Positions 32,884 to 42,157 are shown, numbered from the stretch's first letter. The stretch: 64,000 bases of DNA from Hydrogenophaga sp040372165 (GCF_040372165.1 NZ_BAABWG010000004.1:434001-498000); one strand, 5' to 3'. The notes: a model not told the origin generated them from the sequence alone. Program-made: numbers and translations.

Positions 32884-34427
32884 GCGATGCTCCCTTCATG
32901 GGTGGGATAGGATGGGTTGGGGTCCATGCCCTCTGCGGCATGGACAGGTTGGGTCTGACCCTGGGCATGTGCCTGGGCATAGGCAGCCTGTTGCTGTGCA
33001 AAGGCCTGTGACGCATTGGGCTGCTTCTTCTCCTGCAAAGTGGCAGCCATGCCCTTGAGGGTGGCATCCAGTGTCGACGCTTCGTGCATGCCTTGCTGGA
33101 GAAACTCTTGCATGGCCGGGTGCAGGGCGATGGCAGAGTCTGTTTCAGGGTCACTGCCCGCCACATAGGCGCCGAGCTGAATGAGGTCCCGGCTCTTCTG
33201 GTAGCGCGAGTACAGACCCCGGAACCGCCTTGCCATCTCGAAATGCTCGGGCTTGACGACGTTGTGCATGACGCGGGAAGCCGACGCTTCGACGTCGATG
33301 GCCGGAAAGTGCCCGGACTCCGCCAGTGATCGGGAGAGCACAATGTGTCCGTCCAGAATGGCCCGTGCCGCATCGGCGATGGGGTCCTGCTGGTCGTCGC
33401 CTTCTGACAGGACTGTATAGAAGGCCGTGATCGAGCCGCGTCCGTTGAGACCGTTTCCGCTTCGCTCGACCAGCTGCGGCAGGCGAGCGAAGCAGCTGGG
33501 CGGATACCCTTTGGTCGCCGGCGGTTCTCCGATGGCCAGGGCGATCTCTCGCTGGGCCATGGCATAGCGGGTGAGAGAGTCCATGAGCAACAGCACATGC
33601 AGACCGTCATCCCTGAAGCCTTCTGCAATGGCGGTGGCATAGGCAGCGCCTTGCATCCGCACCAGCGGTGGTGCATCGGCAGGCGCCGCCACCACGACAG
33701 ATCGCTGGCGACCTTCTTCACCGAGGATGTCCTCGATGAATTCCTTGACTTCGCGGCCACGTTCGCCGATCAGGCCAACCACAATCACGTCAGCTTTTGT
33801 GTAACGGGCCATCATGCCCAGCAAGACACTTTTTCCGACTCCGGAGCCGGCGAACAGTCCCAGTCGCTGTCCGCGGCCGACCGTCAGCAGTGCGTTGATG
33901 GCGCGCACACCGGTGTCCAGCGGCTCCCGGACAGGATCGCGGTCCATGGCATTGAGCGGGGCGCGGTCCATCGGGCTGACATGGACGTTCTGAATCGGAC
34001 CCTGGTGGTCCAGCGGATTTCCATGCGAATCGACCACCCGGCCAAGAAGACCGGCACCCATGGGCAGACGGAGGACACCTCGATCTGCGGACGATGGCTT
34101 GGGGTTGTCCCGGCCCACCCGGGGTTCTGGCCGGTAGGGCGAAAGAGGGGCGACATATGCGCCACTGGACAGGCCGTGCGTGTCGCCAGCGGGCATCAGG
34201 TAGGCTCGGTCACTCGAGAAACCCACCACCTCTGCCAGCACGGGCTCTTTCTGTCCGTTGCCGATCTCGCATTGGGAGCCGACAGGGACCTTCAGGCCGA
34301 CAGCCTCGAGCACCAGGCCGGCCAGGCGCGTGAGGGTGCCGCGCACTTCCAGCGGCGTCGGCGTGCTGGCGTTGTGGCACGCATCGTCGAGAAAGTTCTC
34401 CCAGCGACTGTTGCCCGACTCACTCAT
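32880..34427 (-). CDS. fliI: Flagellum-specific ATPase FliI
   Basis: 515 residues from the ATG at 34427 (MSESGNSRWENF); an in-frame upstream codon lies inside fliH and is rejected. The Walker A motif AGSGVGKS is at residues 193-200, followed by VGLIGERGREVKEFIED, the Walker B strand VLLLMDSLTRYAMAQREI, and the family signature (P)RLPQLVERSGN. The C-terminal 50 residues form a Gln/Ala-rich tail longer than usual. FliI energises and sorts export substrates with FliH and FliJ. It overlaps fliH by 8 bases. Confidence 0.96.
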   Translation of the reverse strand: MSESGNSRWENFLDDACHNASTPTPLEVRGTLTRLAGLVLEAVGLKVPVGSQCEIGNGQKEPVLAEVVGFSSDRAYLMPAGDTHGLSSGAYVAPLSPYRPEPRVGRDNPKPSSADRGVLRLPMGAGLLGRVVDSHGNPLDHQGPIQNVHVSPMDRAPLNAMDRDPVREPLDTGVRAINALLTVGRGQRLGLFAGSGVGKSVLLGMMARYTKADVIVVGLIGERGREVKEFIEDILGEEGRQRSVVVAAPADAPPLVRMQGAAYATAIAEGFRDDGLHVLLLMDSLTRYAMAQREIALAIGEPPATKGYPPSCFARLPQLVERSGNGLNGRGSITAFYTVLSEGDDQQDPIADAARAILDGHIVLSRSLAESGHFPAIDVEASASRVMHNVVKPEHFEMARRFRGLYSRYQKSRDLIQLGAYVAGSDPETDSAIALHPAMQEFLQQGMHEASTLDATLKGMAATLQEKKQPNASQAFAQQQAAYAQAHAQGQTQPVHAAEGMDPNPSYPTHEGSIA

Positions 34428-35169
34428 CGGCGGCCTCCGGGTTCCAGGGCATGTCCATGCCGATATTGCCGATGGCACGCTTCCAGCGCTTTTCCAGCGT
34501 GGCGTCGACAGATGTGCTGGGAGACTCGACCATGCAACCGCCAGGGGTAATGGAAGGGTCGGCGATCAGCTCGATCGGGTGCTTGCTCAGGTTTTCTTCC
34601 AGCGCGCCCTTCATGAGCGCATGGTCGACCGGGTTCATTCGAACCGAAGCTGGCAAGCCGTCATCAATCAGTTGGGACAGCGCTTCAATGGTGACCAGAT
34701 GAACGGCCTTTTTGTCCATTGACAGCTCCTGGCGCAGCACTTGTCGGGCGATCTCGCAGGCCAGTTCCAGCATCTGGTGTGCCATGCCGTCTTCGGCTCG
34801 GCGCAGCTGGTCGGTGACGTTGTGCAGCAGTTGGGCCATCCGAACACCCGCTTGCTCGGCGGTTTTGCGGATGGTCGCTTCGAGGGCTTCGCGTGTTTCC
34901 TTCGCACCCAGCTGTCGGCCTTGCTCGTGGCCTTCTGCGTAGGCCTGCTGGCGCGCCTCGCGCACGGCATGGTCGATGCGATCCTGGATCGCCCGCTCGG
35001 CCGCAATTTCCGCCTCCTTGTCGACCGGCGGCGGGATGTCGCTGCCGTCGACGGCGCCGAAGCTCCAGCTGTCGAATTCAGAGATTTCTTCGCGGGGAAT
35101 GAATCGCTGATGATGAGACGTCGGCTTGGGCGGCTCGTTCTTGGACAGGGGTTTAAACGAAGCCGTCAT
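34420..35169 (-). CDS. fliH: Flagellar assembly protein FliH
   Basis: 249 residues from the ATG at 35169, which has a perfect AGGAGG seven bases upstream; the frame also has a start five codons before it. Features are the FDSWSFGAVDG start motif common in this family, an Ala/Arg/Glu-rich coil (RAIQDRIDHAVREARQQAYAEGHEQGRQLG), and the V1V0-E-like C-terminal part. FliH regulates FliI and docks it at FliN. The start overlaps the fliG end. Confidence 0.93.
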   Translation of the reverse strand: MTASFKPLSKNEPPKPTSHHQRFIPREEISEFDSWSFGAVDGSDIPPPVDKEAEIAAERAIQDRIDHAVREARQQAYAEGHEQGRQLGAKETREALEATIRKTAEQAGVRMAQLLHNVTDQLRRAEDGMAHQMLELACEIARQVLRQELSMDKKAVHLVTIEALSQLIDDGLPASVRMNPVDHALMKGALEENLSKHPIELIADPSITPGGCMVESPSTSVDATLEKRWKRAIGNIGMDMPWNPEAADE

Positions 35170-36148
35170 CACCGCCTCCTGCAATCACAATGGTGCCTTC
35201 GTCGGACAGGCGACGAACAATCTTGAGAATTTCCTTCTGCTGGCCCTCGACCTCGGACAGCCGCACCGGGCCACGTGAGTCAAGGTCTTCGCGCAATGCT
35301 TCGGCAGCACGAGAAGACATGTTGCCCAGAATGAGCTCCTTGAGCTCGTCGGAGGAACCTTTGAGAGCCACAACCAGCGCATCTGTCGACACTTCCTTGA
35401 GGATGGTCTGTACCGACTTGTTGTCGAGCTTGGACAGATCCTCGAATGTGAACATCTTGTCTTCGATCTTTTGCGCCAGATCCTGGTCGACTTCACGGAT
35501 CGACTCCATCACGGTGGATTCGATGGCCGAGCCCATCATGTTGATGATGTCGGCGGCTGTCTGCACGCCACCCAGAGAAGTCTTGCGTACCTTGTCTCCG
35601 CCCTGCAGCACTTTGTAGAGCACTTCGTTGAGGTCGTTGAGCGCCGCGGGCTGAATGCCTTCGAGTGTGGCAATGCGGATCATCACTTCATTGCGCATGC
35701 GCTCGGTCAGGTGCTTGAGCACGCCAGAGATCAGGTCGGTTTCCAGGTGAACCAGGATGGCGGCCATGATCTGCGGATGCTCGTTGCGAAGCAGCTCGGC
35801 GATGGACTGTGCATCCATCCATTTCAGGCTTTCGATGCCCGAGACGTCGCTGCCTTGCATGATCCGGTCGATGAGCAGAGACGCCTTGTCGTCGCCCAGT
35901 GCCCTGCGCAGCACTGCCTTGACGTAGTTGTTGGTGTCGGAGACAAGCAGGCTCTGGGATGCAGCCTCGTCCGTGAAGCGAGACATCACCTCTTCGACAC
36001 GCTCGCGCGAGACCGAACGCATGTTGGCGATGGCTTCGCCCAGCTTCTGGACCTCTTTGGGGGCCAGGTGCTTGAACACTTCGGCGGCTTCCTCCTCGCC
36101 GAGTGAGACGAGGAAGATGGCGGCGTCTTGGAGTCCCTGTTCTTCCAT
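35153..36148 (-). CDS. fliG: Flagellar motor switch protein FliG
   Basis: 331 residues. The N-terminal domain (AAIFLVSLGEEEAAEVFKHLAPKEVQKLGEAIANM) binds FliF, the middle domain carries LRNEHPQIMAAILVHLETD (with the EHPQ motif), and the C-terminal domain holds the charged torque helix (LILGNMSSRAAEALREDLDSRGPVRLSEVE) with Arg, Asp and Arg residues that face the stator. It lies 51 bases after fliF. Confidence 0.97.
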   Translation of the reverse strand: MEEQGLQDAAIFLVSLGEEEAAEVFKHLAPKEVQKLGEAIANMRSVSRERVEEVMSRFTDEAASQSLLVSDTNNYVKAVLRRALGDDKASLLIDRIMQGSDVSGIESLKWMDAQSIAELLRNEHPQIMAAILVHLETDLISGVLKHLTERMRNEVMIRIATLEGIQPAALNDLNEVLYKVLQGGDKVRKTSLGGVQTAADIINMMGSAIESTVMESIREVDQDLAQKIEDKMFTFEDLSKLDNKSVQTILKEVSTDALVVALKGSSDELKELILGNMSSRAAEALREDLDSRGPVRLSEVEGQQKEILKIVRRLSDEGTIVIAGGGDDGFV

Positions 36149-36199
36149 GGTGATTGATCCGTGTAGCGTGTATTCGTGGTGCAGTCAGATCGAAGCCGA

Positions 36200-37900
36200 T
36201 CAGGCCGGCACCTCGCCGTTGACCCAGCCCTTGACGATGTTGGCAACGGCCATGGGGTTCTCGATCGCCAGCCGGCGAGCATCGGCCATCCGGGCCTCTT
36301 CTGGCGACATGAGGTCGGTCGAGGCCTCCTCCTGGGCGGGCTGCGGCAGACCAGGGCGTTCGGGGGAGTCGTTGACGATGGCGCTGATCTGCGAGACTTC
36401 GGGAGACTTTTCCACCGGGGCGGGCGCCTTGATGAGCTTGAGCATGGGGCGCACCAGACCCATGAAGATGAGCAAGCCGATCGCGATCAGGCTGGCCGGC
36501 ATGGCCATGTCCTTGGCCAGCGCAACGTTGTCTGGCGCCTGGTACCAGGCAATTGGCTCGGGTTCTTCTTCCTTGACCACGTTGAATTCGGCATTGACCA
36601 CATTGACGGAGTCACCGCGCTCCTGGCTGAAGCCAATGGTCTCTCGCACCAGGGCGGCCATCTTGTCCAGCTGCTCCTGCGGGATGGCCGTGGAGGTTTC
36701 CTTGCCGTTCTTGTCGAGCGTAGTGCGGTTGTTGACCACCACGGCGGCCGTGAGGCGTTTGACGTTTCCGCTGGATTCCCGGACCACACGAACGGTCTTG
36801 TCGACTTCGTAGTTGGTCACTGATTCGCGGCGCGTCTTGCCAGCTGTTTCGCTGGTCTGGCCGGCGCCTACCGGCGCTGCATCGCCATTGATGGGAGCAG
36901 TGCCGGTTTCGGGAGGCTGGTTGGTCACGGCACCTGGCACACCAGCGGGCTGTGCCTGTGGTGCGGTACCGTCTTCCACAATTTGCTGGCTGCGGATGGT
37001 GCCTGGCTCTCCGCCCTGGTTGGGCCGATGCTGCTCGCTGGTGGATTCGACTTCTGAAAAGTCCACCAGTGCACTGACCTGTGCCTTGACGTTGCCCACA
37101 CCAACCAGTGGCTCGATCATGTCCAGAATGCGTCGGGTGTAGAGCTGCTCGATCTGCTGGGTGTACTGCAGCTTCTTGACGTCGGCTGTCTGTGCATTGG
37201 CGTCCGGGCTGGCAGAGAGGAGGTTGCCGCCTTCGTCGACGACACTGACCGCCTTGGGGTTCATCTCCGGGACGCTGGAGGCGACCAGGTGGATGATCCC
37301 GGCGACCTGCGCCTTGTCCAGCGAGCGGCCTGGGTGAAGCGTGAGCAGGACGGACGCTGAAGGCTTTTGTTGGGCGCGGAAAAATCCGTTTTGATTGGGA
37401 AGCGCAAGGTGGACGCGAGCAGCTTCGACCGAGGACAGCGACTGGATGGAACGGGTGAGCTCGCCTTCCAGTCCTCGCTGGAAGGTCAGGCGTTCCTGAA
37501 ATTGCGTCATGCCGAAGCGGTTGTTTTCCATCAGCTCGAAGCCCGCCACGGACCCTTTGGGCAGGCCCTGAGAGGCGAGTCGAAGCCGCACGTCATGGAC
37601 GCGGTCTGCCGGAACCATGATGGACTGGCCGCTGTCGCTGTGCTTGTATTGCACATTCATCTGGGTCAGCTGTGCAACGATGGCGCCGCCGTCCTTGTCA
37701 CTGAGGTTCGAGTAGAGCACCCGCCATTGAGGCTCGCGCGTCATGAAAAACGCTGCGAGGGCAAGGATGAACATGGCCAGGACGCCTCCACCCAGGCGCA
37801 ATTTCTGTGCATTGCTCAGCCGGGAAAACCCGGCAGTCAGCGCGTTGCGTGGCGGTGTGACCTGGGGGGTCACTGGCGTTTCGGCTAGCGTTGTGCTCAT
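36200..37900 (-). CDS. fliF: Flagellar MS-ring protein FliF
   Basis: 566 residues from the ATG at 37900 (MSTTLAETPVTP). TM1 near residues 38-57, the ring-building motif domains (RVLYSNLSDKDGGAIVAQLTQMNVQYKHSDSG; RLASQGLPKGSVAGFELMENNRFGMTQFQERLTFQRGLEGELTRSI), a Pro/Gly-rich middle, TM2 near 455-475 (VALAKDMAMPASLIAIGLLIFMG), and a C-terminal FliG-binding tail. It is the first gene of the large minus-strand operon and diverges from fliE. Confidence 0.97.
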   Translation of the reverse strand: MSTTLAETPVTPQVTPPRNALTAGFSRLSNAQKLRLGGGVLAMFILALAAFFMTREPQWRVLYSNLSDKDGGAIVAQLTQMNVQYKHSDSGQSIMVPADRVHDVRLRLASQGLPKGSVAGFELMENNRFGMTQFQERLTFQRGLEGELTRSIQSLSSVEAARVHLALPNQNGFFRAQQKPSASVLLTLHPGRSLDKAQVAGIIHLVASSVPEMNPKAVSVVDEGGNLLSASPDANAQTADVKKLQYTQQIEQLYTRRILDMIEPLVGVGNVKAQVSALVDFSEVESTSEQHRPNQGGEPGTIRSQQIVEDGTAPQAQPAGVPGAVTNQPPETGTAPINGDAAPVGAGQTSETAGKTRRESVTNYEVDKTVRVVRESSGNVKRLTAAVVVNNRTTLDKNGKETSTAIPQEQLDKMAALVRETIGFSQERGDSVNVVNAEFNVVKEEEPEPIAWYQAPDNVALAKDMAMPASLIAIGLLIFMGLVRPMLKLIKAPAPVEKSPEVSQISAIVNDSPERPGLPQPAQEEASTDLMSPEEARMADARRLAIENPMAVANIVKGWVNGEVPA

Positions 37901-37988
37901 GGTGGTGTTCGCTCTATCGTTGTCGATGGGGTTTCGCCCCTGATTGACATTGATTATTCGGCCCTGCCTGAGCGGCCATAGCAACAAA

Positions 37989-38009
37989 AAGGCGGCGCTT
38001 TCCCGCCTT
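37989..38009 (-). terminator. Terminator-like hairpin in the fliF-fliE gap, oriented toward fliF
   Basis: AAGGCGG (37989-37995) pairs with CCGCCTT (38003-38009) around a 7-base loop. On the minus strand the stem is followed by five T, so it would stop transcripts running toward fliF, about 90 bases before its start. It may act on read-through or as an attenuator. Confidence 0.5.
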
Positions 38010-38078
38010 ATTCCTCCAGCACTGAAAACGGGCGGCCTCTAGCATTGGTTCCTGTCCGTTCAATGGAAGGAGTCCGTC

Positions 38079-38399
38079 ATGGATATGCGAATCAACCCCA
38101 TGCAGAGTCAGGCGCTGAGCCCGACAGGCGCCGCTGCCTTCAAGCGCCCTGCCACGGGCGCAGCCGACGGCGTAGGGACGGGGTTTGCCGACAATTTCAA
38201 GTCGGCCTTGCAGTCGGTCAGTGCCTCGCAGAACAAGGTCGCCGAGCTGCAAACCGAGCTTCAGATGGGCAACCCCAACGTGAGCCTGGAAGAGACCATG
38301 CTGGCCATGCAAAAGGCCCAGATCGGATTCCAGGCTACGCTGAACGTGCGAAATCGCATGGTTCAGGCCTACACCGACATCATGAACATGAGCGTCTGA
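38079..38399 (+). CDS. fliE: Flagellar hook-basal body protein FliE
   Basis: 106 residues with GGAAGGAG upstream of the ATG. The C-terminal part NPNVSLEETMLAMQKAQIGFQATLNVRNRMVQAYTDIMNMSV is the highly conserved FliE region that joins the MS ring to the rod. It is a single gene, divergent from fliF and convergent with fliT. Confidence 0.97.
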   Translation: MDMRINPMQSQALSPTGAAAFKRPATGAADGVGTGFADNFKSALQSVSASQNKVAELQTELQMGNPNVSLEETMLAMQKAQIGFQATLNVRNRMVQAYTDIMNMSV

Positions 38400-38430
38400 A
38401 CCAGCGTCATTCGCTGCGCAAAAGCGCAAA

Positions 38431-38467
38431 ACCGGCCGTGTCTCCCTGGCAGGAGACTGCGGCCGGT
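38431..38467 (-). terminator. Strong hairpin terminator between fliE and fliT
   Basis: ACCGGCCG (38431-38438) with GTCTCC pairs with GGAGAC and CGGCCGGT (ending 38467), about 14 paired bases with a small bulge. On the minus strand it is followed by TTTT, so it mainly ends the fliD-fliS-fliT transcript; it may also slow fliE transcription. Confidence 0.7.
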
Positions 38468-38502
38468 CCTGTTGGTGTGAGGGTTTCCCCCCTGACCAGG
38501 GT

Positions 38503-38802
38503 TCAGTGAAGTGGCTGACCTTGTGCCTCAAGCATGTTCTCCAGGTCGGCGAGCCAGGGTTCTGCCAGGCAACGGATCTCTGCGTCGGTGCGGAGGATGC
38601 GTTGCATGATCCGGGTCTTTTCCTTGCGATCTTCGGGCGCCAGAGGCAGGCTCTTGGAACGGTGGCGAAGCTGCGCAATCAGGATGGCGCATGCGCCTTC
38701 GAGTTTGACAACCTCGTCCCAGTCTTCGGTCTGGGCCGCTTCCAGCATCTTCAGGCTGGCGTTCTCGATGGCTTTGTAGTAGTCCAGCAAAGTGTGCTCC
38801 AT
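38503..38802 (-). CDS. fliT: Flagellar chaperone FliT-like protein
   Basis: 99 residues, all helical, with the FliT-type start LLDYYKAIENASLKMLEAAQTEDWDEVVKLEGAC and a C-terminal helix (IRCLAEPWLADLENML). FliT binds the cap protein FliD and in enterics also FlhDC. The name rests on length, helix pattern and position 2 bases after fliS, since FliT is weakly conserved. Confidence 0.85.
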   Translation of the reverse strand: MEHTLLDYYKAIENASLKMLEAAQTEDWDEVVKLEGACAILIAQLRHRSKSLPLAPEDRKEKTRIMQRILRTDAEIRCLAEPWLADLENMLEAQGQPLH

Positions 38803-38804
38803 GA

Positions 38805-39242
38805 TCAGGCTCCAGCGGGGGTGGTCACAGGTTGCAGGTAGGCCGGCTCGGGGCCCTTGATGCGGCTCCAGGACTCAGCAATGGGTTCGATCAATGCCTG
38901 AACCTCTGCCACTGCAGCTGCGTCGTTGTGCAGGTTGGCGTGGGTCAGGCGGACAATGCTGTAGTCATAGACCTGACGGAGGTTGACCGCTAGCTCACCG
39001 CCTTCGCGCACGTTGAGGCCAGCCTTGAGGCCTTCCTCGATGATGCGGACAGCTTTGCCGATGGACGTGCCTTTGGCACCGATGTCTCGTCGTTCAATGG
39101 CGCTGGCGGCCGTGCCCAGGTGACGCTGGAGAGCGTCAAAGAGCAGTTCCACCAGCTTGTGTGCGTCAGCGCCCTGGACGCTGGTCTCGGTGGCAACGCG
39201 CTGATAGGCACGGGCGGCACGGGCATGGACGGAAGTGAACAT
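38805..39242 (-). CDS. fliS: Flagellin chaperone FliS
   Basis: 145 residues from the ATG at 39242 (MFTSVHARAARAYQRVATETSVQGADAHKLVELLFDALQRHL), the well-conserved FliS start; a longer frame upstream is rejected. FliS holds flagellin subunits in the cytosol before export. It follows fliD by 220 bases, a stretch with no further gene, and precedes fliT. Confidence 0.95.
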   Translation of the reverse strand: MFTSVHARAARAYQRVATETSVQGADAHKLVELLFDALQRHLGTAASAIERRDIGAKGTSIGKAVRIIEEGLKAGLNVREGGELAVNLRQVYDYSIVRLTHANLHNDAAAVAEVQALIEPIAESWSRIKGPEPAYLQPVTTPAGA

Positions 39243-39462
39243 GGGTTTCGATTCCTTGTATCTGATGCTTATTCCTATCGGCAGCCTGTGCGGCGACTGT
39301 AGGGGCGGTGGTACCGCAAATGCCGGTGGCAAATCACGGTGTTCACGGCTTCAGATCATTCAAGTCCGGCAGGAGTGGCCAAACGGGCATAAAAATGGCC
39401 AGGATCAGGTCAAAAGACCCAATTCCTGGCCAAAGAGGACCAAAGTCCTGAGGAAAACCGGT

Positions 39463-40881
39463 TCAGCTGGCGTTCCAGAGGGCAATTTGTTGCGAAACGA
39501 AACTGCTCAGCGCATTGAGCCGCCCTACAGCGGCATCCATTGAGTTGTACTGTGCCAGATATCGGGCTTCAACGCGAGAGGCGCGGTCATTGACCCTGTC
39601 CTGCTCGTCTTCATTGCGTTCAATGGCCTTTTGCAAAGCCTCCCGACGGTTGCTGATCATGCCGTCGGCGTCGATCAGCCCCTGGGCGAAAGATTCGATC
39701 TTGCGGCCAAAGCCTTCCGTGGCTGCATCCCCTGTATCCACTGTGAACAGGTTTTTGACGCCCTGGAACTCACCGTCCAGGGCAGCGTCGAGTTTGGCCG
39801 AGTCAATATTGAGTGCACCGCCTTCACCAAATTCGATGCCGATGTCGGACAGGCGGCTGTAGGTGTCCCCGCTGGTCACCGACCGCATCATGGCGCGCAA
39901 GGCGTTCTGGAGGCCGACCGCGGTCGAATCACCTTGCAGGGGGCCTGCAACCTCGGTACCCGGGTCATAGCGGGTGGCCGTGGCGATCGTGGTGTTGATC
40001 ATGTTGTAGGCCTGAACGAAGGCATCGATATTGCCCTTGACGCTCTCCTTGTCGATGCCCACGCTGACTTCCACTGGTGCGGTGGTCTCTTGCTTGAGCT
40101 CGATCGTCATGCCGGCGATGGTGTCGGACAACGTGTTGCTCGCCGTACTGATCTGCACCCCGTTGATAAAGGAGATGGCGTTCTGGCCTGCCTGAGTCTG
40201 GCTCGTTCCGTTGGTGTTGACGGCACCGAAAGCCAGGCGGGAGAGACCGGCGCCATCGCTGTCGGTGTTGTCGTCGTCATCCACCGTGATCCGGAATCCG
40301 TTTTCTTCGCCGGTCTCGGCAGAACGCAGCAGCAGACGCTCACCGTTGGAATCCTTGAGGACCGTAGCGGTGACGCCTGCCTCGGCATCGTTGATGGCGG
40401 CGGCAATGTCGCTCAGAGAATCCTCGCCTGCACCAACGGTGATGCTGACAGGGGTACTGCCGTTGCCAGTGAAGGTTCCGGTGTTCCATGCGCCGAGTTC
40501 AATCGTGATGCTGCCAGTGCCGACTGCCTCACCGTCGGCAAACGAGCCGGTGGCGATGGACTGGGCCTTGGCCAGCGATTGCACTTCCATCGAAATCGAT
40601 GTTGGCGCTGTACCAGCGGCCGCAGAAACCTTGATGGCGGAGTCGTTGGATGAACTGGCCGTGACCGAGTCCCAGCCGCCATTGCCTTTGAGCAGGTTGG
40701 CCGCGTCTGCCAGCGAAGAGAACTGCGACTTGATGTTGCCGTAGGTCGACATCTTGGTTTGCAGCGATGTCTTTTGTTCGGACAACTGCGTCAGGGGCGC
40801 CTTCTCGAGCGCCACCAGCTGGCTGACGATGCCCTGGATGTCGAGGCCGGTTGCGAGGCCTGGTGAACTGATGGTAGCCAT
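39463..40881 (-). CDS. fliD: Flagellar filament cap protein FliD
   Basis: 472 residues. The N-terminus SSPGLATGLDIQGIVSQLVALEKAPLTQLSEQKTSLQTKMSTYGNIKSQFSSL and the C-terminus (GMISNRREALQKAIERNEDEQDRVNDRASRVEARYLAQYNSMDAAVGRLNALSSFVSQQI) are the conserved coiled FliD ends. FliD caps the filament and folds incoming flagellin. GAGGAG lies upstream of the ATG. It follows fliC by 178 bases that hold the fliC terminator and an 8-bp inverted repeat GCAGATCA/TGATCTGC (40903-40910, 40939-40946). Confidence 0.96.
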   Translation of the reverse strand: MATISSPGLATGLDIQGIVSQLVALEKAPLTQLSEQKTSLQTKMSTYGNIKSQFSSLADAANLLKGNGGWDSVTASSSNDSAIKVSAAAGTAPTSISMEVQSLAKAQSIATGSFADGEAVGTGSITIELGAWNTGTFTGNGSTPVSITVGAGEDSLSDIAAAINDAEAGVTATVLKDSNGERLLLRSAETGEENGFRITVDDDDNTDSDGAGLSRLAFGAVNTNGTSQTQAGQNAISFINGVQISTASNTLSDTIAGMTIELKQETTAPVEVSVGIDKESVKGNIDAFVQAYNMINTTIATATRYDPGTEVAGPLQGDSTAVGLQNALRAMMRSVTSGDTYSRLSDIGIEFGEGGALNIDSAKLDAALDGEFQGVKNLFTVDTGDAATEGFGRKIESFAQGLIDADGMISNRREALQKAIERNEDEQDRVNDRASRVEARYLAQYNSMDAAVGRLNALSSFVSQQIALWNAS

Positions 40882-41017
40882 GATGGGAACTCCTCAGAAT
40901 GTGCAGATCACACGGGGCTCAGGTGTGCTGGAGTCATATGATCTGCGCATGCTGAATGCGTTGCAGCGCTTCAAAAGCAGACAGTGGCGGGGGCGTTGCC
41001 GCCCACCGCCACCGGGG

Positions 41018-41046
41018 AAAGCGCGCGCCAGATGAGGCGCGCGTTT
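41018..41046 (-). terminator. Terminator after fliC
   Basis: GCGCGCC arms (within 41021-41029 and 41036-41043) form a GC-rich stem with AAA and TTT flanks closing it. It lies 14-42 bases after the fliC stop in the direction of transcription and is followed on the minus strand by TTTCCCC, so it would end the flagellin message. Confidence 0.65.
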
Positions 41047-41059
41047 CTGGCTGTGCCGA

Positions 41060-41884
41060 TCAGCGCAGCAGGGACAGTACGCCCTGTGGCATCTGGTTGG
41101 CCTGGGCCACCATGGCGGTACCTGCCTGCTGCAGAATCTGGCCGCGTGAGAGGTTCGCCGTTTCCACTGCGAAGTCTGCGTCCATGATTCGACCGCGGGA
41201 AGCCGCCTGGTTCTCGGAGGCGACCTGCAGGTTGCCGATCACCGACTCGAAGCGGTTCTGGGCAGCACCGAAGTCGGCGCGAGCAGAAGTGATCTCGTCG
41301 ATGGCAGTGTCCAGGTTGTCCATGGCGGACAGGGCGTTGGCTGCAGTGGTGATGTCACCAGAGGTCACAGCGGTGATGCCGGTGCCAGCGGTCAGGTCGC
41401 CTGTTGCGATGTCGATCTGATCGGTAGACACGTTGTTGGCGCCGACCTGGAAGGTCAGGGTGGCCGAGGTGTCGAGCAAAGAGGTGCCGTTGAACTCGGT
41501 GCCGGTCAGCACACGGGTCACTTCAGCGTTGAGCTGCTGGAACTCGGCGTCCAGGTTGGTGCGGTCGCTGGAAGAGTTCGTGGCGTTGGCAGACTGCACT
41601 GCCAGCTCACGCATACGCTGCAGGGAATCGCCAACCTTGCCCAGCGCGCCTTCAGCGGTCTGCGAAAGGCTGATGGCGTCGTTGGCATTGCGAATGGCAA
41701 CGTTCATGCCCTTGACCTGTGCGTTCATGCGCTCGGCGATGGCCAGGCCGGCCGAATCGTCTTTTGCACTGTTGACGCGCAGACCCGAGGAGAGGCGTTG
41801 CATGGATGTGGACAGCGACATAGAGGACTGGGCCAGGTTGCGCTGTGCGTTCAGAGACATCACGTTGGTGTTGATGGTGCTCAT
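41060..41884 (-). CDS. fliC: Flagellin FliC (short type)
   Basis: 274 residues. The N-terminal D0/D1 (INTNVMSLNAQRNLAQSSMSLSTSMQRLSSGLRVNSAKDDSAGLAIAERM) and C-terminal D1/D0 (ARADFGAAQNRFESVIGNLQVASENQAASRGRIMDADFA, ending SLLR) are fully conserved. Only about 60 variable residues lie between, so surface domains D2/D3 are almost absent. FliC polymerises into the filament. A sigma-28-like promoter lies about 190 bases upstream. Confidence 0.97.
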   Translation of the reverse strand: MSTINTNVMSLNAQRNLAQSSMSLSTSMQRLSSGLRVNSAKDDSAGLAIAERMNAQVKGMNVAIRNANDAISLSQTAEGALGKVGDSLQRMRELAVQSANATNSSSDRTNLDAEFQQLNAEVTRVLTGTEFNGTSLLDTSATLTFQVGANNVSTDQIDIATGDLTAGTGITAVTSGDITTAANALSAMDNLDTAIDEITSARADFGAAQNRFESVIGNLQVASENQAASRGRIMDADFAVETANLSRGQILQQAGTAMVAQANQMPQGVLSLLR

Positions 41885-42072
41885 GTCTAACTCCTAATAA
41901 ATGACAAAGGTACTCCGGCATCGCTGCCGATCTGACTGCCTGCTCCGAAGAGCTGACGGCTTTGACCGGTTGTGCTTCCGCGCGTTGTCGGCTGCCTGTT
42001 TATCTGGCTACCGACCTTGCTCGCGGTTTCGCTTGCCGGACGACGAACCTTTTTAGAAGTTCGTTGAGTTCA

Positions 42073-42099
42073 ATGTCGGTGGCACGACGACATTCTTTA
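42073..42099 (-). promoter_or_regulatory. Candidate sigma-28 promoter of fliC
   Basis: On the minus strand: TAAAGAAT (42099-42092), exactly 11 bases, then ACCGACAT (42080-42073). This matches TAAAGTTT-N11-GCCGATAA at 6/8 and 5/8 positions, including the TAAAG and CCGA cores. It implies a leader of about 180 bases on the flagellin message. Confidence 0.5.
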
Positions 42100-42157
42100 G
42101 CCGCAACATGTAAGCAGTTGCTTGGAAAAGACGGGGAAGAGCAAGGCAATTCGAGCG

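Noticed and set aside
41897..41931. GCCGAT near fliC considered as a sigma-28 -10 with TAAA upstream
   Set aside because: It is on the strand opposite to fliC transcription and the spacing is about 20 bases instead of 11 between octamers.
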